38,427 nucleotides of DNA from an uncultured Aquimarina sp. (GTDB lineage Bacteria > Bacteroidota > Bacteroidia > Flavobacteriales > Flavobacteriaceae): contig CANMMM010000029.1 of NCBI GenBank assembly GCA_947498935.1, forward strand, positions 1 to 38,427. The letters run 5' to 3'. The notes below the pieces were generated by a model that saw nothing but the letters and a program-made list of their open reading frames with translations, searched no databases and was not told the DNA's origin. This document shows positions 33,095 through 38,427 of the stretch, in pieces. A program made the position numbers and the translations under genes. Every line of letters begins with the position of its first letter. The first letter of the stretch is position 1.

Positions 33095-33434
33095 ATCGTA
33101 TTATATTGTATTTGTTATTTAGATACTGCTACTTATATAAGCAAGTGTAATCAATGTAGCAATACCAGTAAACTCAAATGGTATAAACACTAAAATACAC
33201 AATTCAGTTCAAATATGGTGATGGAAGACCATGGTATGAGAAGAAATTTGATGAGATAAGACGTTTTTTGAAATGCATAGTGTAGCTATGGACAAAAAAG
33301 GAAGGGAACTTTAGCAGATAATTGTAAGTATGAATACGGAGAAAGTAATATATTTAGCATAATAGAAACAATATTGTTTTCTAAGAAGTGGGTTTGATCA
33401 CTTCGAAAAAAAAGAAACACACAAATCATTTTTA
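33095..33434. other. Divergent gap with degraded repeats
   Basis: The gap between the NUDIX gene and acs holds no gene. It contains a degraded family C piece (33234-33303) and a pair of family A-like ends joined back to back at 33385-33404 (GAAGTG...CACTTC with eight bases between). The acs promoter should be here but no exact TAnnTTTG was found. Confidence 0.55.
33234..33303 (+). repeat. Degraded family C fragment with apex core
   Basis: GTATGAGAAGAAATTTGATG, then GTTTTTTGAAATGCATAG and TGTAGCTATGGACAAAAAAG align with the inverted C1 element from its left arm through the apex. Several substitutions and missing ends show it is old. Confidence 0.6.
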
Positions 33435-35342
33435 ATGAGTAATTATCACATAAAGCATCTCGAAGAGTATTTTCAAGTATACCGAAAGTCCGTACGTAAT
33501 CCCTCTCTATTTTGGGGTGAAATAGCGGAAGAACATTTTTTATGGAGAAAAAAATGGGATCAAGTACTAGAATGGGATTTTAGCAAGCCAGAAGTCAAAT
33601 GGTTTCAAGGCGCTCAGTTAAATATCACCGAGAATTGCATCGACAGACATTTATATGTTAGGGGCGATAAAACAGCCATTCTTTTTGAACCTAATGATCC
33701 GACACTTCCCGCAGAGCATATCACCTACAACCAATTACATGAGCGAGTATGTAAATTTGCCAATGTACTCAAGGAGCAAGGTGTCCAAAAAGGGGATAGG
33801 GTATGCTTATACCTACCGATGATTCCAGAACTCGCCATAGCAGTATTAGCATGCGCTAGAATAGGCGCGGTACATTCGGTAGTATTTGCAGGGTTTTCTG
33901 CTACCGCATTGGCAACTAGAATCAATGATTGCGATGCCAAGATGATCATTACGGCAGATGGATCGTTTAGGGGAGCTAAAATGATAAATCTAAAAAGTAT
34001 TGTAGACGAAGCATTGCAGCAATGTTCATGTATTCAAACAGCGTTGGTAGTCAAACGTACGGGCGCTACTATAGCCATGCAATCAGGAAGAGATCAATGG
34101 ATCGCCCCTTTATTAGAGCAAGCCAGTAATGAGTGTGTAGCAGAAATTATGGATGCAGAAGATCCACTCTTTATACTATATACTTCAGGATCTACAGGGA
34201 AGCCCAAAGGAATGTTGCATACCACAGCAGGGTATATGGTGTATACAGCCTATAGTTTTAAAAATGTGTTTCAGTACAAAGAAGAAGATATCTATTGGTG
34301 TACAGCTGATATAGGATGGATCACAGGGCATTCCTATATTGTATATGGTCCTTTGGCCAATGGCGCGACTACCGTTATGTTCGAGGGTGTGCCATCCTAT
34401 CCAGATTATGGGCGCTTCTGGCAGATTGTAGAAAAACATAAGGTCACTCAATTTTATACAGCACCGACAGCGATACGGGCGTTAGCCAAAGAAAATATAG
34501 AGTATGTAACCCAATATGACCTATCGAGTCTAAAAGTATTAGGTACAGTAGGAGAGCCGATTAATGAAGAAGCATGGCACTGGTATAATGAGCAGGTTGG
34601 CGAAAAAAAATGTCCAATTGTAGATACTTGGTGGCAAACAGAAACAGGAGGGATTCTCATATCACCCATTCCATTTGCTACTCCTACCAAACCTACCTAT
34701 GCCACTCTACCGATGCCAGGGATACAACCCGCATTGATGGATGAACAAGGTCATGAAATTACAGGAAACCAAGTAGAAGGGCGATTGTGTATTAAGTTTC
34801 CTTGGCCAGCCATGGCTAGAACCATCTGGGGGAATCACCAGCGTTATCAAGAGACCTATTTCTCTGCCTTTGATAATGTGTATTTTACAGGAGATGGTGC
34901 ATTAAGAGATGAAGTAGGGTATTACCGAATTACAGGTAGGGTAGATGATGTGATCATCGTATCAGGACATAATTTAGGAACAGCTCCGATAGAAGATGCG
35001 ATTAATGAGCATCCCGCAGTGGCAGAATCAGCCATTGTAGGATTTCCGCATGATATCAAAGGAAATGCACTCTATGGCTATGTGATTCTAAAAGAAGTAG
35101 GAGAGTCTAGAGATAAAACCAACCTGCGCAATGAAATCAATCAACAAATTACAGATCGAATAGGTCCTATAGCCAAACTCGATAAAATACAGTTTGTACC
35201 AGGATTGCCAAAAACCAGAAGTGGAAAGATTATGCGACGTATCCTTAGGAAAATAGCAGCCAATGATTTTACCAATTTAGGAGATACCAGCACATTGCTC
35301 AATCCAGAAGTAGTAGAAACCGTAATCAATGAAGTGCTTTAA
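33435..35342 (+). CDS. acs: Acetyl-CoA synthetase
   Basis: A 635-residue AMP-forming acetate-CoA ligase that activates acetate through acetyl-AMP. The P-loop LYTSGSTGKPKGMLHTTAGY, the YWCTADIGWITGHSYIVYGP block, DTWWQTETGG (acyl-binding Trp), TGDGALRDEVGYYRITGR, and the C-terminal TRSGKIMRR with Lys598 (the catalytic, acetylatable lysine) are all present. Length and full-length domain order match Acs rather than propionyl- or acetoacetyl-CoA synthetases, which are the nearest alternatives. It is followed after 3 nt by a secreted acetoacetate-decarboxylase-like gene, so the pair is almost certainly one transcript. Confidence 0.95.
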   Translation: MSNYHIKHLEEYFQVYRKSVRNPSLFWGEIAEEHFLWRKKWDQVLEWDFSKPEVKWFQGAQLNITENCIDRHLYVRGDKTAILFEPNDPTLPAEHITYNQLHERVCKFANVLKEQGVQKGDRVCLYLPMIPELAIAVLACARIGAVHSVVFAGFSATALATRINDCDAKMIITADGSFRGAKMINLKSIVDEALQQCSCIQTALVVKRTGATIAMQSGRDQWIAPLLEQASNECVAEIMDAEDPLFILYTSGSTGKPKGMLHTTAGYMVYTAYSFKNVFQYKEEDIYWCTADIGWITGHSYIVYGPLANGATTVMFEGVPSYPDYGRFWQIVEKHKVTQFYTAPTAIRALAKENIEYVTQYDLSSLKVLGTVGEPINEEAWHWYNEQVGEKKCPIVDTWWQTETGGILISPIPFATPTKPTYATLPMPGIQPALMDEQGHEITGNQVEGRLCIKFPWPAMARTIWGNHQRYQETYFSAFDNVYFTGDGALRDEVGYYRITGRVDDVIIVSGHNLGTAPIEDAINEHPAVAESAIVGFPHDIKGNALYGYVILKEVGESRDKTNLRNEINQQITDRIGPIAKLDKIQFVPGLPKTRSGKIMRRILRKIAANDFTNLGDTSTLLNPEVVETVINEVL

Positions 35343-35345
35343 GAG

Positions 35346-36101
35346 ATGAAAACAAGGAATATAAGTAGGAATCAATGTCTAAATATAGTAGTACTACTCA
35401 TACTATGTTATACCACTACGATGCGCGCCCAATCTACAGCAGTAGAAGCAGTACAACCCCCATGGATCGCACATGCTAGTAACTTTATGATTTATGGTTT
35501 TCAGGTAGAAGCCAGTAAGGTGCAGCAATTCTTACCCAAAGGCGTACAGCCCAAAATAAACAATGGGGGCATGGTATTCGGAGGTGTAGAAATGTATGCC
35601 ACAGACCGTATCTATGGAGTACCGAATTATCATACCATGTTTGTATTTATAGAAGTCGAGTCCTATGATAGTAGCAATGGTACCTCTGGTCATTTTAATA
35701 TCACGGGCTATATGACTCCATCGGAAACATGCGATCATTTTAATGAAACATTTGGATTTTCCTTTACATCCAATGCTGTGATCGAAATAGGAGTAGAGGG
35801 AACTGTACATACGGGTAGTATACAAGTAGCAGGAAATGAAATCATGAATATAGCTATAGCAGAAACATCTAAATCCTATACCACTAGCGAGGGAATTGTG
35901 AATATCGTCAGTACCCATAAAGAACAGATAGGAGTTACTCCTGTTCCTTGGATGAGCATGGGGTGTGTAGGCGCCATCAGAAATGTGCAAATCAACTCAT
36001 CAGGAAATAAAGTGCTAGAAATGATCAAAGACGCAGCGCCGTTGTGGGCCTTTGTAAATGTTGATCAAACCTTTGCATATACTCAAATGATAAAAAAGTA
36101 G
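35346..36101 (+). CDS. Exported acetoacetate-decarboxylase-like protein
   Basis: A 251-residue protein with an N-terminal hydrophobic signal (NIVVLLILCYTTTMRAQ), then a region with the layout of the ADC-like fold: PPWIAHASNFMIYGFQVEAS, VQQFLPKGVQPK, then GGVEMYATDRIYGVPNYHTM and SGHFNITGYM. The catalytic lysine context of true acetoacetate decarboxylases was not recognised, so activity is doubtful; lactonase or ligand-binding members of the fold are alternatives. It starts 3 nt after acs and is followed by a strong bidirectional terminator. A periplasmic ADC-like protein beside a cytoplasmic acetate ligase is unexpected. Confidence 0.55.
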   Translation: MKTRNISRNQCLNIVVLLILCYTTTMRAQSTAVEAVQPPWIAHASNFMIYGFQVEASKVQQFLPKGVQPKINNGGMVFGGVEMYATDRIYGVPNYHTMFVFIEVESYDSSNGTSGHFNITGYMTPSETCDHFNETFGFSFTSNAVIEIGVEGTVHTGSIQVAGNEIMNIAIAETSKSYTTSEGIVNIVSTHKEQIGVTPVPWMSMGCVGAIRNVQINSSGNKVLEMIKDAAPLWAFVNVDQTFAYTQMIKK

Positions 36102-36163
36102 TCAAAAATCTGTAGATAAGGTTTTTGACACTGTAATACTATTTTAGGACGGGATATCCACAC

Positions 36164-36206
36164 AAAAAAAGCTGTACACTCACATATAATGCGTACAGCT
36201 TTTTTT
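36164..36206. terminator. Bidirectional terminator after the acs operon
   Basis: GCTGTAC (36171-36177) pairs with GTACAGC (36193-36199), with AAAAAAA before and TTTTTTT after. It serves the acs operon (plus) and could serve the M42 peptidase gene (minus). Confidence 0.9.
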
Positions 36207-36221
36207 ATGATTGTAAACTTA

Positions 36222-36253
36222 GAAGTAGTTTACACTTTTTTATTTCAGCGAAC
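36222..36253 (+). repeat. Family A fragment (left end)
   Basis: GAAGTAGTTTACACTTTTTT and ATTTCAGCGAAC match the left terminus of family A, especially copy A1. The rest of the element is missing; a family C half follows from 36268. Confidence 0.7.
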
Positions 36254-36267
36254 TTCAAAAATCCTTT

Positions 36268-36316
36268 GAATTCATATTAACTTTTGTTTTTGACCGAAAA
36301 TGAGAAGAAATTTAGT
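36268..36316 (+). repeat. Family C fragment reaching a stop codon
   Basis: GAATTCATATTAACTTTTGT, TTTTGACCGAAAATGAGAAG and AAATTTAGTC align with the inverted C1 element (right arm). The match runs up to, and slightly into, the last codons of the M42 peptidase gene, so the repeat may supply that gene's stop codon. Confidence 0.7.
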
Positions 36317-37403
36317 CAAAATAACTAAAAGTATCACCAGCTTTTATTTTTAGGAGACTTTCGTAGATCAATTTGATTACATTCTCTACATCCTCTCTGT
36401 GTACCATTTCCACAGTTGTGTGCATATAACGCAGCGGTAAAGAGATCAAAGCCGAAGCTACTCCACCATTACTATACGCAAAGGCATCAGTATCCGTACC
36501 CGTTACGCGACTCGATGCCATACGCTGAAAAGGGATCTCAGCTTCCTCTGCAGCATCGATTAATAACTCTCTCAGTTTATTTTGTACCGCAGGCGCATAC
36601 GCAATCACAGGCCCATCACCAATTTTGGTTTCTCCCTGCGTTTTCTTTTCGATCATAGGCGTCGTAGTATCATGGCATACATCCGTTACAATCGCTACAT
36701 TAGGTTGTATCGTTTCTGTAATCATTTCTGCCCCACGGAGTCCGATTTCTTCCTGTACAGAATTCGTAATGTACAATCCAAAATCTAATTTTTTACCATT
36801 TTCCTTTAGTAATCGAGCTACTTCAGCAATCATAAACCCTCCCATTCGGTTATCCAAAGCACGGCATACAAACTTGTTTTCATTTAAGACAAAAAACTCA
36901 TCAGGGTACGTAATCACACATCCTACATGTACACCCAGTGCTAGTACCTCTTCCTTAGTAGTACATCCCACGTCGATACAGATGTTTTCTAATGTAGGAG
37001 CTTGTTCTTTAGGTCCTCTAGGGCGGGTATGAATCGCAGGCCAGCCAAATACACCCTGTACAATTCCTTTTTTGGTATGGATGTTCACACGTTTAGAAGG
37101 AGCAATCTGGTGATCACTACCTCCATTTCTAATCACATAAATCAATCCATTATCCGTAATATAATTTACATACCATGCAATTTCATCAGCATGTCCTTCG
37201 ATCACTACCTTATACGGAGCATCAGGATTAATGACACCTACAGCAGTACCATATGTATCAGTAATAAATGTATCTACATACGGTTCTAAATATTTCATCC
37301 ACATTTTCTGTCCTTCCCACTCATAACCAGTTGGAGCAGCATTGTTTAAATAATTTTCCAAAAAGGAAAGAGATTGCTCGTTTAGTATACTTTTCTTAGC
37401 CAT
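36312..37403 (-). CDS. M42-family metallopeptidase (glutamyl aminopeptidase-like)
   Basis: A 363-residue cytoplasmic zinc/cobalt aminopeptidase of the FrvX/PepA-like TET group. Metal and catalytic residues are visible: His71 and Asp73 in EGHADEI, Asp184 in RALDNRMGG, Glu218-Glu219 in NSVQEEIGLRG, Asp241 in TDVCHDTT, and His328 in RYMHTTVEMVH. Such enzymes assemble into dodecameric tetrahedral particles that trim peptides. Length is standard. The final residues FSYFD and the stop codon abut a family C repeat fragment. It is divergent from the DUF4294 gene, an arrangement I associate with Flavobacteriaceae from general knowledge. Confidence 0.93.
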   Translation of the reverse strand: MAKKSILNEQSLSFLENYLNNAAPTGYEWEGQKMWMKYLEPYVDTFITDTYGTAVGVINPDAPYKVVIEGHADEIAWYVNYITDNGLIYVIRNGGSDHQIAPSKRVNIHTKKGIVQGVFGWPAIHTRPRGPKEQAPTLENICIDVGCTTKEEVLALGVHVGCVITYPDEFFVLNENKFVCRALDNRMGGFMIAEVARLLKENGKKLDFGLYITNSVQEEIGLRGAEMITETIQPNVAIVTDVCHDTTTPMIEKKTQGETKIGDGPVIAYAPAVQNKLRELLIDAAEEAEIPFQRMASSRVTGTDTDAFAYSNGGVASALISLPLRYMHTTVEMVHREDVENVIKLIYESLLKIKAGDTFSYFD

Positions 37404-37446
37404 TTATATATTTTTGTTTTTACGAAGTTACAATATTCACAAAGAT

Positions 37447-37480
37447 TTTGCATTTTGCAAGTTCTTAATGATTAATTTTG
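37447..37480 (+). promoter_or_regulatory. Candidate promoter of the DUF4294 gene
   Basis: TTTG at 37447-37450 and TAATTTTG at 37473-37480 match the Bacteroidota -33 and -7 elements with a 22-base spacer (upper end of the known range). Transcription would begin about 20 nt before the ATG at 37508. Confidence 0.5.
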
Positions 37481-37507
37481 GAATGATTTTAGAAGATAAA
37501 ATCCATT

Positions 37508-38215
37508 ATGTATAGACTACAGTTACTTTTATTTATATGTATTTTGCCAATAGTTACCTATTCGCAGAAAGATAGTACTACAGTATATAAGGATACGTTG
37601 AATTTTGTTCAGTACTATATAATACAAGGAGACACTATTCCGCACGATGCCATAGATCTCGATGAAGTCGTTATATTAGGAAAACTAAAATTCAAAGACA
37701 AACTAGCCCGTAGAAAATATCTAATCCTTCGACGAAAGACACGAAAAGTATACCCATATGCCAAATTGGCTTCTGATCGATTACATACACTAAAAGAACG
37801 CCTCAAAACTATCGAATCCAAGAGAGGTAGAAGGAAGTACATAAAAATCCTACAGAAATATATGGAAGAAGAGTTCACTGCAGAACTCAAGAAAATGACT
37901 AGAACAGAAGGGCAGATACTAGTCAAGTTAATCCATAGGCAAACAGGCGAAACCATGTTTGATCTAGTAAAAGAATACCGAAGCGGTTGGAGAGCATTCT
38001 GGTACAATAGTACAGCCAAGTTATTCAGCATTTCCTTAAAAGAAGAATACGATCCTATTAATGTAGAAGAAGACTACTGGATAGAAGACATATTACAACG
38101 TAGTTTTCAGGCCAATATCCTAGAAGAACAGAAAACAGCATTAGATTTTAGCTTCTATGACTTAAGGAATAAATGGTCATTACCAGAAAAAATACCTTCC
38201 GAAGTGCATAAGTAA
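37508..38215 (+). CDS. DUF4294 domain-containing exported protein
   Basis: A 235-residue protein with a signal peptide (MYRLQLLLFICILPIVTYSQ) and a DUF4294 region: YYIIQGDTIPHDAIDLDEV, then a highly basic helical stretch (RRKYLILRRKTRKVYPYAKLA, of which the core YPYAK is conserved) and KMTRTEGQILVKLIHRQTG, AFWYNSTAKLFSISLKEEYD. The function of this Bacteroidota-specific family is unknown; the mature protein is periplasmic or secreted by prediction. A family B element begins 19 nt after the stop. Confidence 0.85.
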   Translation: MYRLQLLLFICILPIVTYSQKDSTTVYKDTLNFVQYYIIQGDTIPHDAIDLDEVVILGKLKFKDKLARRKYLILRRKTRKVYPYAKLASDRLHTLKERLKTIESKRGRRKYIKILQKYMEEEFTAELKKMTRTEGQILVKLIHRQTGETMFDLVKEYRSGWRAFWYNSTAKLFSISLKEEYDPINVEEDYWIEDILQRSFQANILEEQKTALDFSFYDLRNKWSLPEKIPSEVHK

Positions 38216-38234
38216 TCATTATAAGTATGTTTAT

Positions 38235-38334
38235 GGCGTTTCCTCACTTCTAAGGTCGTGAGGTCGGGCTATCCGCTGTATCTTTTTTGGTTTTACAGAA
38301 AACCAAAAAAGGATGCCGCTGCTATCCCTAACGC
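38235..38334 (+). repeat. Family B structured 3'-end repeat, copy B5
   Basis: A 100-bp copy, 19 nt after the DUF4294 stop in sense orientation. Its first hairpin is CCTCAC/GTGAGG and its long stem is the GGTTTT/AAAACC version, as in B2. The remaining bases to the window end show nothing recognisable. Confidence 0.85.
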
Positions 38335-38427
38335 GGAATTTCGTTAAGTATAAGTTTTAGAGCGGGTTATAAAATACTTTCAAAAAAAGATTAAAAAAAG
38401 GCAAGAAAAAGCTTGTAGAAGAAAGAT

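Noticed and set aside
36582..37289. Several plus-strand open frames of 68-135 codons inside the M42 gene
   Set aside because: They overlap each other and lie antisense to a conserved peptidase with all its metal ligands; their composition is that of reverse-complement frames.

Overview
The window is low-GC DNA from a member of the Bacteroidota, almost certainly a Flavobacteriaceae (a marine genus such as Aquimarina or Kordia would fit, but the sequence alone does not settle it). The evidence is two proteins with type IX secretion sorting tails (type B at 855-3995, type A at 11955-12653), a DnaK with the Bacteroidota-style GGGTHDVS segment, a DUF4294 protein beside an M42 peptidase, many Cys-lipoproteins, and promoter -7 elements of the TAnnTTTG kind. 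There is no rRNA, tRNA, prophage, CRISPR array or complete insertion sequence. About 26 protein genes are present, mostly chromosomal housekeeping and envelope functions.

Layout. 1-760: gene-poor start with a relic regulator tail and hairpins. 855-4866: large T9SS-exported anchor-L protein followed by an EamA transporter. 5019-7874 (minus): panB with an RluA-type pseudouridine synthase, then a CPBP membrane protease. 8069-9985: dnaK. 10543-11865: PaaK/CapK-like adenylate-forming enzyme. 11955-12653 (minus): small T9SS type A protein. 13286-15987 (minus): tight operon of ACP phosphodiesterase, MORN/YwqK lipoprotein and gamma-glutamyltransferase. 16410-17798: glmM. 18291-20007: divergent LpxL-type acyltransferase and rhomboid protease. 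20195-21325 (minus): TlpA-like lipoprotein. 22090-24456: GAF-domain protein. 24895-29828: divergent pair, an HD-phosphohydrolase/Pycsar-type transmembrane effector and a very large phosphoesterase/kinase-like/Omp85 lipoprotein. 30058-33094 (minus): short beta-helix protein, then NUDIX hydrolase, Dps and a propeller lipoprotein. 33435-36101: acs with a secreted acetoacetate-decarboxylase-like protein. 36312-38215: divergent M42 peptidase and DUF4294 protein.

The least ordinary content is between the genes. Three families of structured repeats occupy most of the larger gaps. Family A and family C are about 160-bp imperfect palindromes with inverted-repeat ends (GAAGTG...CACTTC and GAACTC...GAGTTC) and a shared apex core close to CATAGCAGCGCTACGG. 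One C copy sits inside an A copy flanked by a 3-bp duplication, which is direct evidence that C has moved. All ten recognised A copies or fragments point the same way. Family B (86-100 bp, five copies) always lies 18-37 nt after a stop codon in the sense orientation of that gene. Its internal stem-loops differ in sequence between copies but keep base pairing, so it looks like a 3'-end RNA element.

Two gene-level candidates for new biology are the orphan HD-PycTM protein, which has no cyclase beside it, and its divergent neighbour. That neighbour combines a calcineurin-like phosphoesterase, a segment with kinase-like catalytic motifs and an outer-membrane Omp85 barrel in one lipoprotein.
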